Of a DNA stretch of 14,254 bases, positions 8,035 through 14,254 are shown one piece after another (the first letter of the stretch is position 1; each line of letters begins with the position of its first letter). A program made the position numbers and the translations under genes. The notes under the pieces were generated by a model that saw only the letters and a list, made by a program, of their open reading frames with translations, had not been told where the DNA came from and did no database searches. The DNA is from DRWZ01 sp964601505 (GTDB lineage: Bacteria; Calescibacteriota; Calescibacteriia; Calescibacteriales; Calescibacteriaceae), in assembly GCA_964601505.1 (NCBI GenBank), contig CAZRNR010000054.1, forward strand, positions 1-14,254, written 5' to 3'.

Positions 8035-9144
8035 TTAATCTATATTAAATATACCTTGAAGATAAAAAATATTTTGAGGCAATCTTTTCTCTCCGAAATT
8101 TCCAGTCCATTGAATCCGGATTTTTGTAAAATACAAGGGTATGAAATCAGCCGCGATTGAAAGTTCAAATATTTGAGGTAGGTTGTTGATGATTCCACCT
8201 TCTTCTCTGATCCTTGGTATTCCAAATATCTCAGGTCTTATGTTTGCTTTAAAGAAATCTACTGGTCTTACTGAAAATTCTGTGAAGAGTCCTCCTTCTA
8301 TATCTAATATAGTCGGTTTTGAGGCTCTTTGTATTATATATCCTAATCTTACTGAAAAGAATGGATTAAAGTTGAAAAATGCGTCTCCGCCAAAGAATTC
8401 CGAATTATTGTCTGAAACTACGGATGTTCCTTTCAAAGAAAGCCTTTGAGATGAGTCGTTTTTACCAGCTGCCCAAAATATACCAAATCCTCCGTTTGTC
8501 CTATCATCTCCGAATAAGTTTCTTATTGCAATCACTCCAACAAGATCTAATGCCCCTTTTGAGTTCCAAGGTTTCTCTGATCCATCAAGTATTTGGCCAG
8601 CTATTTCCAATGTCCAGGGTAATGGTGGAGAAAAAGAAAATTCAAGACCTTCATCCAAAAATCCATCATATCCGAAAAATTTCCTTATCGTAAATGGTCT
8701 TTCAACAAAATTTCTTACCCAAAAACTATCTGAATTTGATTCGCCTATCTTCCCAAATATCCTTCCTAATGTTATTCTGATAAGTGGTAATCCCCTTGTT
8801 GATACAAAGGTTTCTCTAAACCTTACAATCCCCTGATCCTGTGGAATCTGGGAATTCAAAAACTCAGGAACTGCAGATGTATCTGATTCAATTTTCTCTG
8901 TAAAAAAAGAGATATTGTATGGATTTATATCAATTTCTCCTTTCGCATAGAAGAACTCTCTGCCAAATTCCCCGGAAATCATCAGGTTCCTTATAGAGAA
9001 GCCTGTGATATTGCTTTTACCGATGAATGAATAAAATATGGTGTTTCCTAATAACGATAACCTTAAATCTTGTGCGCTTGCTTCAGACAGATTTATGAAA
9101 GTTAAAAATAACAGTGATAGTATCAGATGTAATTTCTTTCTCAT
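8035..9144 (-). CDS. Putative outer-membrane beta-barrel protein
   Basis: The ATG at 9144 gives a 369-residue protein that opens with a classical signal peptide: MRKK, a hydrophobic core LHLILSLLFL, and a likely cleavage after SEASA (residue 24). A longer in-frame start at 9204 exists, but would put 20 mostly polar residues before the signal. The mature part has no hydrophobic helix and is rich in alternating hydrophobic/aromatic strands (FFYAKGEIDI, SVRLGYIIQRA, FTKIRIQW), as in beta-barrels. The last residues are IFNID, not a terminal Phe. The segment FVERPF (146-151) followed by GYDGFLDEGLEFSFSPPLPW (158-177) reminds me of putative zinc-regulated outer-membrane proteins found beside zinc transport genes; this is recollection, not a search. 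The TroA/ZnuA-like gene starts 44 bp downstream, supporting a metal-related role. Probably first gene of the OMP-TroA-pth run. Confidence 0.7.
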   Translation of the reverse strand: MRKKLHLILSLLFLTFINLSEASAQDLRLSLLGNTIFYSFIGKSNITGFSIRNLMISGEFGREFFYAKGEIDINPYNISFFTEKIESDTSAVPEFLNSQIPQDQGIVRFRETFVSTRGLPLIRITLGRIFGKIGESNSDSFWVRNFVERPFTIRKFFGYDGFLDEGLEFSFSPPLPWTLEIAGQILDGSEKPWNSKGALDLVGVIAIRNLFGDDRTNGGFGIFWAAGKNDSSQRLSLKGTSVVSDNNSEFFGGDAFFNFNPFFSVRLGYIIQRASKPTILDIEGGLFTEFSVRPVDFFKANIRPEIFGIPRIREEGGIINNLPQIFELSIAADFIPLYFTKIRIQWTGNFGEKRLPQNIFYLQGIFNID

Positions 9145-9309
9145 TATATCGTATTTTAAAAAAAGATCCTTTTTCATTTTGTTAAGGTGATCGGAAATTT
9201 TCATCGAATTATTTAGCTTTTGGTTTGCTAAAAATTTCAGGTTTAGATGTAAAAAATTGAAACTAAAAAGGATTTAGACTGGGATCAAAAATGGAGATTA
9301 AAATATATA

Positions 9310-9348
9310 AACAGGTATTCAAATTTGAGGAAAATAAATACACCTGTT
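9310..9348. promoter_or_regulatory. Dyad in the OMP / acyl-CoA synthetase divergent spacer
   Basis: AACAGGT at 9310-9316 and ACCTGTT at 9342-9348 are perfect inverted repeats; the arms extend by ATT/AAT with a two-base bulge. Between them lies a 10-bp palindrome, TCAAATTTGA (9319-9328). A -10-like TAAAAT sits at 9359-9364, 8 bases before the ATG at 9373. The position suits an operator for one or both divergent genes. An mRNA hairpin is an alternative. The sequence is seen; the role is inferred. Confidence 0.35.
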
Positions 9349-9372
9349 CTCTCAATTTTAAAATCATAGAAT

Positions 9373-11289
9373 ATGAGCGAGGAGATTTTTGATTTTCCGG
9401 TGATATGGAAACCATATGGTGATTACCTTAAATCAAGGGTTGCAGATTTCTGTAATTATTTTGGAGCGAAGGATATAAATGATCTCAGGCGTAAGTCTGT
9501 TCAAGATATACAGAGGTTTTGGAAGTCTGTAGATGAATTTTTAGGATTGAAATGGAGAAAAAGATACAGCAAGATTCTTGACACTTCAAGAGGGATTGAG
9601 TTTTCAAGGTGGTTTGAAGATGGAATCATAAATCTTTCGGAAAACTGTCTGAGGTATGATGGACCTGCTTTAATATGGGAGGGAGAGGAAGGTAAATCGC
9701 GCACATTCTCTTATAGAGATTTAGCTCTACTCACTTCAAGTTTGGCTGGGGCATTAAGGAAACTTGGTGTGAAAAAGGGTGATAGAGTTGGTCTCTTTAT
9801 GCCTATGATTCCACAGACTGTAATATCTTTTCTTGCCATAGCTCATATAGGTGCGATAGTTGTGCCTATGTTCTCCGGATATGGTCCGGAATCTATTTCT
9901 GTCAGGTTGAAAGATGCTGCTGCTAAAATACTCATAACATCAGATGGCTTTTTCAGAAAGGGTAAAAAAGTTAATACTCTTGATATAGCAAAAGAATCTG
10001 TAAGAAGTTGTGAATCTGTTGAGAAGATAATTGTTTTCAGCAGAACAGGGGATGTTTTTGACGATGGGAAATTTTTGATCAGGGGTGATGACCTTTTCAG
10101 TTCTGACCGTGTTGAACCGGAGGATACATACGCTGAAGATCCGTTTATGTTAATTTATACATCTGGGACTACGGGTAAGCCAAAGGGAGCTGTTCATGTT
10201 CATGGAGGATTTCTTTTAAAGATAGCTGAGGAGGGAGCTTTCCAGACAGACATGAGACCTGGGAGAACTCTCTTTTGGATTACAGATATAGGATGGATAA
10301 TGGGACCTTGGGAGATAGTTGCTACTCTTTCAAACGGAGCTACTCTGTTTATTTACGATGGTGCGCCGGACTTTCCAGAGCCTTCTCGGATTTTTGACAT
10401 GGTCAGAAAATATAGAATAGATGCCCTGGGGCTTTCTCCAACTTTTATCAGAGCTATCATGAAGTATGACGAGAACAAAGTGATAAAGGAAAAACTTGAT
10501 TCGCTAAAATTTATATGTTCAACGGGAGAACCTTGGAATTATCTTCCTTACATCTGGACATTTGAGAAAATTGGAGGAGGAAGGGTTCCGATAATAAACC
10601 TTTCTGGTGGAACGGAAGTTGGAGCCTGTTTTCTTTCCCCTCATCCTATAGATCAGATAAAGCCTATGAGTTTGGTTGGTCAGGCTTTAGGTATGGATAT
10701 AGATGTGTTTGATGAGAATGGTAATTCTCTCCCTCCGGGGAAGGTTGGAGAACTCGTCTGCAAACAGCCCTGGCCCGGAATGACAAGAGGAATGTGGAAA
10801 GACGATGCCCGTTATTTGGAAACATATTGGTCAAGATATAAGGGAGTGTGGTATCATGGGGATTTTGCATCTCGTGATAAAGATGGTTTCTGGTTCCTTC
10901 ATGGAAGAAGTGATGACACAATAAAAGTTGCTGGTAAGAGAGTTGGTCCAGCAGAAATAGAAAGTGCCGTTGTAGAAACAGGGAAAGTTCTCGAGAGCGC
11001 AGCTATAGGGGTTCCAGATGAACTTAAAGGTGAAGCAATTGTTATATTTGCCGTTCCAAAAGTTGAACCTACTGAAGAACTTAGGCAGGAAATAAAGGAT
11101 TATGTAGTAAGCAAGCTCGGGAAATCTTTTGCTCCGAAGGAAGTAAGGTTTGTTAGGTCCCTTCCAAAAACTCGTAATGCTAAAATAATGCGCAGACTTG
11201 TGAGAAATAAATATCTTGGGAAAGAAGTCGGAGATACTTCATCTCTTGAAAACCCGGAAGCCCTGGATGAAATAGATAGAAGCTTCTGA
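9373..11289 (+). CDS. AMP-forming acyl-CoA synthetase (acetyl-CoA synthetase-like)
   Basis: The enzyme activates a carboxylic acid with ATP to an acyl-adenylate, then transfers it to CoA. All 638 residues fit the Acs subfamily length, including an N-terminal Acs-type extension (VIWKPYGDYLKSRVADF). Seen: ATP-binding loop YTSGTTGKPKG (262-272), GWIMGP, SGGTEVG (411-417), YHGDF, RSDDTIKVAGKRVGPAEIE, and the catalytic Lys604 in KTRNAKIMRR, which in family members is the site of regulatory acetylation. True acetyl-CoA synthetases carry WWQTETG at the acyl pocket; here the Trp position is not conserved, so the pocket is probably larger and acetate cannot be assumed. Start at the ATG preceding EEIFDF; the -10-like TAAAAT 8 bases upstream suggests a nearly leaderless mRNA, with no Shine-Dalgarno sequence. 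First gene of a likely run with murB (49 bp) and metF. Confidence 0.92.
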   Translation: MSEEIFDFPVIWKPYGDYLKSRVADFCNYFGAKDINDLRRKSVQDIQRFWKSVDEFLGLKWRKRYSKILDTSRGIEFSRWFEDGIINLSENCLRYDGPALIWEGEEGKSRTFSYRDLALLTSSLAGALRKLGVKKGDRVGLFMPMIPQTVISFLAIAHIGAIVVPMFSGYGPESISVRLKDAAAKILITSDGFFRKGKKVNTLDIAKESVRSCESVEKIIVFSRTGDVFDDGKFLIRGDDLFSSDRVEPEDTYAEDPFMLIYTSGTTGKPKGAVHVHGGFLLKIAEEGAFQTDMRPGRTLFWITDIGWIMGPWEIVATLSNGATLFIYDGAPDFPEPSRIFDMVRKYRIDALGLSPTFIRAIMKYDENKVIKEKLDSLKFICSTGEPWNYLPYIWTFEKIGGGRVPIINLSGGTEVGACFLSPHPIDQIKPMSLVGQALGMDIDVFDENGNSLPPGKVGELVCKQPWPGMTRGMWKDDARYLETYWSRYKGVWYHGDFASRDKDGFWFLHGRSDDTIKVAGKRVGPAEIESAVVETGKVLESAAIGVPDELKGEAIVIFAVPKVEPTEELRQEIKDYVVSKLGKSFAPKEVRFVRSLPKTRNAKIMRRLVRNKYLGKEVGDTSSLENPEALDEIDRSF

Positions 11290-11338
11290 AAATTTTTGAA
11301 AAAAGTAAAATCTTTCTGATTTTATACAAATTTTAAAT

Positions 11339-12286
11339 ATGCCGTTTGACGAGGAGAGGAGGGGGATTGTTTCAGATCTAAATCGTCTAAAGATAGAGAA
11401 CAAGATAATAAAGTTTCTGGACATCTCTTATGTTGGGGTTGGGGGAGAACCATATGTTTTTGTTTTCCCAAAGAATATAGATGAACTCAAGAAGCTTATT
11501 GAATATGTATCGTCTAAAGAGATACCATTTTGGGTTATAGGCAATTCGACCAAGCTACTTGTGAGAGATGGGAAGATCCCGAAGATTGCAATATCTTTAG
11601 CTAAGTTTGATAAGCAGGAGCTTTATGACAAAAAAGATCGGTTTGTTTTGAAAGTTGGTGCAGGAACTTCTCTCTCTTATGTTATCGCTTGCGGTATAAA
11701 AAATGGTTTTCAATCCGTTGAGGTGATATCTGGAATTCCGGGGAGTGTAGGGGGAGCTGTAAAGAAAAATGCTGGAACGAAGTTCGGAAGCATATCTGAA
11801 TTCGTGGAAGAAGTAGATGTCCTTTCAACTTCAAATGGAAACTTTGAGATAAAGACTAAAAAACCATGTTTTGGGTATAGAACCAGTGATATATCAGATT
11901 CTGACATCGTGGTTTCTGCTACTTTGAGTTTTAAAAAGGCCAAACCATCTGAAGTTAAGGAAAAAGTTTCTGCTTACCTCAAAAGGAGATACCAAACTCA
12001 ACCCATTAATACGAAGAACTTCGGATGTATTTTCCTTAATCCAAGCGAGAGCGAGCCAGCGGGAAAGATAATAGATGAACTCGGATTAAAAGGTTTTAGG
12101 ATATCAAAAAGGGTCAAAATTTCAAATATTCATGCTAATTTTATTGAGAATGAAGGTGGTGCATCTTTTGCTGAAGTGCTTCAACTCATAAATGAAGTCA
12201 AAGAGAGAGTAAAAAACGAAAGAAACGTAGAACTTAAGGAAGAGGTGGTCATTTTGAACGATGAAAATGGTTATTCTCGTTCTTAA
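11339..12286 (+). CDS. murB: UDP-N-acetylenolpyruvoylglucosamine reductase
   Basis: MurB is the FAD/NADPH enzyme that reduces UDP-GlcNAc-enolpyruvate to UDP-MurNAc, the second committed step of peptidoglycan precursor synthesis in the cytoplasm. The 315-residue protein shows the FAD-binding segments WVIGNSTKLLVRDG and VISGIPGSVGGAVKKNAG, then FGYRTS with the substrate Arg, the C-terminal FGCIFLNPSE.EPAGKIIDELGLKG, ISNIHANFIEN, and the Glu of KEEVVIL (302). Its length, without a Type I insertion that I can recognise, suggests Type II. The proton-donating Ser of the family (Ser229 in E. coli, GS.FKNP) is Cys230 here (codon TGT at 12026). The ATG at 11339 has no Shine-Dalgarno sequence; a TATACA box at 11323-11328 lies just upstream, so an internal promoter is possible. 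Located between the acyl-CoA synthetase and metF, with no other envelope gene nearby. Confidence 0.95.
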   Translation: MPFDEERRGIVSDLNRLKIENKIIKFLDISYVGVGGEPYVFVFPKNIDELKKLIEYVSSKEIPFWVIGNSTKLLVRDGKIPKIAISLAKFDKQELYDKKDRFVLKVGAGTSLSYVIACGIKNGFQSVEVISGIPGSVGGAVKKNAGTKFGSISEFVEEVDVLSTSNGNFEIKTKKPCFGYRTSDISDSDIVVSATLSFKKAKPSEVKEKVSAYLKRRYQTQPINTKNFGCIFLNPSESEPAGKIIDELGLKGFRISKRVKISNIHANFIENEGGASFAEVLQLINEVKERVKNERNVELKEEVVILNDENGYSRS

Positions 12287-12325
12287 GATTTAATTTTTTG
12301 CTCCATCTAACTTTAGTAGATAGAT

Positions 12326-13192
12326 ATGTCTGAATTCAGAAAGAAAATAGAAGGTGGTAAATTCTGTATTACATGCGAGATATCTCCTCCAAGGGGACCT
12401 AACTTTTCTGATTTTGAATCCAAAGTTAAGAATCTGATTGGAAAGGTTGATGCTATAAACATAACAGATAATCCTATGCTTTCTGTCAGGATGTCTCCAG
12501 TTGTGGCTTCTTATTTGTGCTTGAGGAGTGGTGCGGAGCCAATAATGCAAATGACTTGTAGAGACAGAAATATTTTGGCTATAACTTCAGACCTGATTTC
12601 TGCCTACTCTCTGGGGGTGAGAAATGTTCTCGTTCTTCGCGGAGATCTACCTAAAGATGGAAAACCTCAGGGAGTCTTTGAATTGGATGTTCCAGGTTTT
12701 CTTAAGGTGATCAATGACTTAAATGAAGGTATAGACTTCAGGAGGAACCAGATAAATCAGAAGTGTGATTTTTTCCCTGGAGCTGCTTTGAACCCGTTTG
12801 ATATGAATCTACGAGATAATCTTCTTGGTAAGCTTGAATCTGGTGCAAAATTTTTCCAAACCCAACCTGTTTTTGATTTATCTTCACTTGAAAACTTTAT
12901 TAAAATTGTTCAGGATCACAAAGCTAATGTTTTAGTTGGTGTTATAATAGTTGCTTCCGAAAGAACCCTTGAGATAGTCAAGAGTTTTGCAAAAGGTATT
13001 TATATTCCTCAGAAACTTGAGGATGGTATTTTGAAATTTGAGAAGAAAGAAGATAAAGAAAAGTTTGGAATAGATTTTTCTCTAGAGCTTATAGATAATC
13101 TGAAAAGATCTGGTGCTTTTAGCGGAGCTCACATATATAGCCCAGCAAACGAAAACCTTATAATCAAACTTGCCGATAAATTAATCGTCTGA
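12326..13192 (+). CDS. metF: 5,10-methylenetetrahydrofolate reductase
   Basis: MetF reduces methylene-THF to methyl-THF for methionine synthesis or, in anaerobes, the methyl branch of the acetyl-CoA pathway. The 288-residue TIM barrel shows Glu18 in CEISPP (the catalytic Glu, FEFFPP in E. coli), ITDNP followed by RMSP, CRDRN (78-82), LRGDLP with Asp107, Gln180 in FFQTQPVFD, and a C-terminal HIYSPANE. The ITDNP/RMSP/CRDRN wording is closer to short MetF proteins of anaerobes and acetogens than to the E. coli type; those often work with a MetV partner, which is not in this window. It begins 39 bp after murB on the same strand and is probably the last gene of the acyl-CoA synthetase-murB-metF run. 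Whether it serves methionine synthesis or carbon fixation cannot be told here. No Shine-Dalgarno sequence is visible. Confidence 0.93.
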   Translation: MSEFRKKIEGGKFCITCEISPPRGPNFSDFESKVKNLIGKVDAINITDNPMLSVRMSPVVASYLCLRSGAEPIMQMTCRDRNILAITSDLISAYSLGVRNVLVLRGDLPKDGKPQGVFELDVPGFLKVINDLNEGIDFRRNQINQKCDFFPGAALNPFDMNLRDNLLGKLESGAKFFQTQPVFDLSSLENFIKIVQDHKANVLVGVIIVASERTLEIVKSFAKGIYIPQKLEDGILKFEKKEDKEKFGIDFSLELIDNLKRSGAFSGAHIYSPANENLIIKLADKLIV

Positions 13193-13325
13193 CCTTTTTC
13201 ACATGAATTTTATTAGTTGATTTGTTTTGTGTGTATTCAAACAAGAATGCAGATTTATAGATTATTTTTAACATAACAGTTCCCAAATAGGAAAACATCA
13301 TAAATACTGGGCTTTTTGACTTCAG

Positions 13326-13346
13326 ATCTTGTTTATTTTACAAGAT
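13326..13346 (+). other. Hairpin in the metF downstream spacer
   Basis: ATCTTGT, a seven-base loop TTATTTT, then ACAAGAT form a perfect 7-bp stem. It begins 133 bp after the metF stop. A T-tract does not follow, so it is a poor intrinsic terminator candidate; it could belong to a small RNA or be chance in AT-rich DNA. Confidence 0.35.
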
Positions 13347-13698
13347 TCTTATGGGGGTGTCCTTATTAGAACACATCCAAGAAGGCTTACTTTACTTGAA
13401 ATCAAAAACATCTTTGTAAATTTAATCAGTTTTTGGCAATCCTTTCTTTGTAAAATAAGCGCTTTTAAGAATTAGAAGTTAGCGTAAAAGGTTTTCCGCT
13501 TGTGAAAAGTTAGTTAGTGCTATGTCAAAAAATTTTTATCCTCAACTTACAAGAGGAAATTGACAATTTTTGGTACATATTTATTTGACAAAGCATTTAA
13601 AGGATTTCTCTGTTCGGAAAAATTGTTTTGCTTGTGGGCTAACAGAAAAAGCGTTTAGAAAATGAGATTTTTGTTATCTTATGCCTTAAGATCAAAAG

Positions 13699-13705
13699 AA
13701 GGAGG
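13699..13705 (+). promoter_or_regulatory. Strong ribosome binding site of the HMA-domain protein gene
   Basis: AAGGAGG ends 9 bases before the ATG at 13715 and fixes that start. It is the only strong Shine-Dalgarno sequence I see in the window. Confidence 0.85.
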
Positions 13706-13714
13706 TATGTTGAG

Positions 13715-14059
13715 ATGAAAAAGAGTATCTTTACCTTTATCTTTTTGGTCGGTTCTTTTATCTTGGTTTCAAAGGCTTATCCTTGTGGTGGAGGCAAGCA
13801 TGAAGCTACCTTGTTTTCTCCTGCGGTTGCAGTTGCTTCTGATGTCGAGGAAAAAACAATAAAAGTTTCTGGAATGACATGCTCAAAATGTTCAAGAGCT
13901 GTTGAGAAGGCAGTTAAGAAAGTAGAAGGTGTCTTGGAAGCGAATGCAGATTATAAATCTGGTGTATGCAAAGTTAAAATGAAACCGGGTACAGATGTTC
14001 AGAAGATATTAGCTGCTATAAAGGAAGCAGGATATGAACCAGAACAGCCTGCTGAATGA
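13715..14059 (+). CDS. Secreted heavy-metal-associated (HMA) domain protein, MerP/CopZ-like
   Basis: This 114-residue protein has an N-terminal signal peptide (MKK, hydrophobic core IFTFIFLVGSFILV, probable cleavage after SKA at residue 21), a short segment with Cys24-GGG-Lys-His29, then an HMA domain from about 46 to 108. The domain carries the GMTCSKC metal site (Cys56, Cys59) and the typical end IKEAGYEPE. Such domains bind Cu(I), Hg(II) or Zn(II) through the CxxC and pass the ion to a partner; export makes it closer in layout to periplasmic MerP than to cytosolic CopZ. Cys24 is not in a good lipobox (AYPC), so a lipoprotein is unlikely. An additional Cys85 and the CGGGKH segment could add ligands. 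A strong Shine-Dalgarno sequence sets it apart from its neighbours. No P-type ATPase or metal regulator is visible, so the metal is unknown. Confidence 0.88.
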   Translation: MKKSIFTFIFLVGSFILVSKAYPCGGGKHEATLFSPAVAVASDVEEKTIKVSGMTCSKCSRAVEKAVKKVEGVLEANADYKSGVCKVKMKPGTDVQKILAAIKEAGYEPEQPAE

Positions 14060-14137
14060 TTGGCTACTTGATATAAAACCGAATTAATTAAAAAATAATA
14101 AGCTTGACAATTATCGAAGATAAGTAGGGGGAGATTA

Positions 14138-14196
14138 TTTTTCTTAATCCGGGCAATAGCAAATCAGCTTATCAACATAACATTGGATTAAAAAAG
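14138..14196. repeat. Imperfect inverted repeat downstream of the HMA-domain gene
   Basis: TTAATCC at 14144-14150 and GGATTAA at 14185-14191 are perfect inverted repeats, flanked by T-rich and A-rich runs that extend the pairing with a mismatch to about 12 bp. The loop is 34 bases. It could be a weak transcription end or the trace of a mobile element terminus. No gene is seen in 14060-14254. Confidence 0.3.
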
Positions 14197-14254
14197 AAAA
14201 TTTAGAATTCAGGTAGATTATATTTTTGGAAAACTTATAAACTGCAGTATTGGG

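Larger units (their letters stand above)
13193..13714. other. 522-bp spacer without a convincing gene
   Basis: It lies between metF and the metal-binding protein gene. It contains a perfect 7-bp hairpin (13326-13346), two TTGACA hexamers 25 bp apart (13560-13565 and 13585-13590) without good -10 partners, and a 6-bp inverted repeat ATCTTA/TAAGAT at 13676-13692 just upstream of the ribosome binding site at 13699. A plus-strand frame at 13483-13665 is broken by TGA at 13561; I do not consider it a gene. Promoter and leader of the downstream gene presumably lie in the last 150 bp. Confidence 0.6.

Noticed and set aside
8183..8693. Plus-strand frames of 88 and 104 codons
   Set aside because: Both are antisense to the outer-membrane protein gene and overlap each other in different frames; no start signals.
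9145..9204. Upstream start of the outer-membrane protein gene
   Set aside because: It would place 20 mostly polar residues ahead of a complete signal peptide; kept only as an alternative.
13560..13590. Two TTGACA hexamers as tandem promoters for the HMA-domain gene
   Set aside because: Neither has a good -10 box at 16-18 bases; both lie in AT-rich DNA where such matches are frequent.
13483..13665. Plus-strand frame of 61 codons interrupted by one TGA at 13561-13563, with a Cys-x-x-Cys-like NCFACGL segment
   Set aside because: I considered a stop-codon readthrough or gene relic, but no ribosome binding site, no family match I can name, and stretches of 26 and 33 open codons are within chance.
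1..14254. CRISPR arrays, tRNA or rRNA genes, insertion sequences with transposase
   Set aside because: No regularly spaced repeats, tRNA cloverleaf, rRNA sequence or transposase motifs were seen on either strand.

Overview
The window comes from an AT-rich diderm bacterium. The coding content is Lys/Glu/Ile-rich, the MetF is of the anaerobe type, and the outer-membrane and MurB genes point to a Gram-negative envelope; an anaerobe, perhaps thermophilic, is my inference. I could not assign a phylum. Most genes start at ATG without a recognisable Shine-Dalgarno sequence. The clear exception is the small metal-binding protein gene at 13715.

Layout. From 1 to 2321 (minus strand) lies the N-terminal three quarters of a large SNF2/RapA-type helicase that resembles DrmD of DISARM-like defence loci; its 3' end is outside the window. 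Directly upstream of it (2329-2626, minus) is a frameshifted, 5'-truncated relic of a small gene, so this end looks like the decayed edge of a defence/accessory island. A stand-alone CheY (2754-3137, minus) and a full-length DNA polymerase I (3243-5918, plus) follow, transcribed divergently. A 384-bp repeat-bearing spacer separates polA from the convergent minus-strand block OMP - TroA/ZnuA-like - Pth (9144 down to 6303). Its first two genes may form a metal-related locus: a beta-barrel candidate, and a solute-binding-protein-like fold that seems to have lost its metal ligands and gained an SH3b domain. Peptidyl-tRNA hydrolase follows 11 bp later.

Divergent from that block, across a spacer with a clear dyad, is a plus-strand run of acyl-CoA synthetase (9373-11289), MurB (11339-12286) and MetF (12326-13192). 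The spacing of 39-49 bp suggests co-transcription. A 522-bp spacer without a convincing gene precedes a secreted CxxC heavy-metal-associated protein (13715-14059). The last 195 bp are non-coding and carry an imperfect inverted repeat.

Most interesting: (1) the ligand-less TroA/ZnuA-like protein fused to SH3b next to an outer-membrane protein; (2) a Glu-to-Gln change in the polymerase motif C of an otherwise intact PolA; (3) the helicase with a broken companion gene; (4) Cys in place of the catalytic Ser of MurB.
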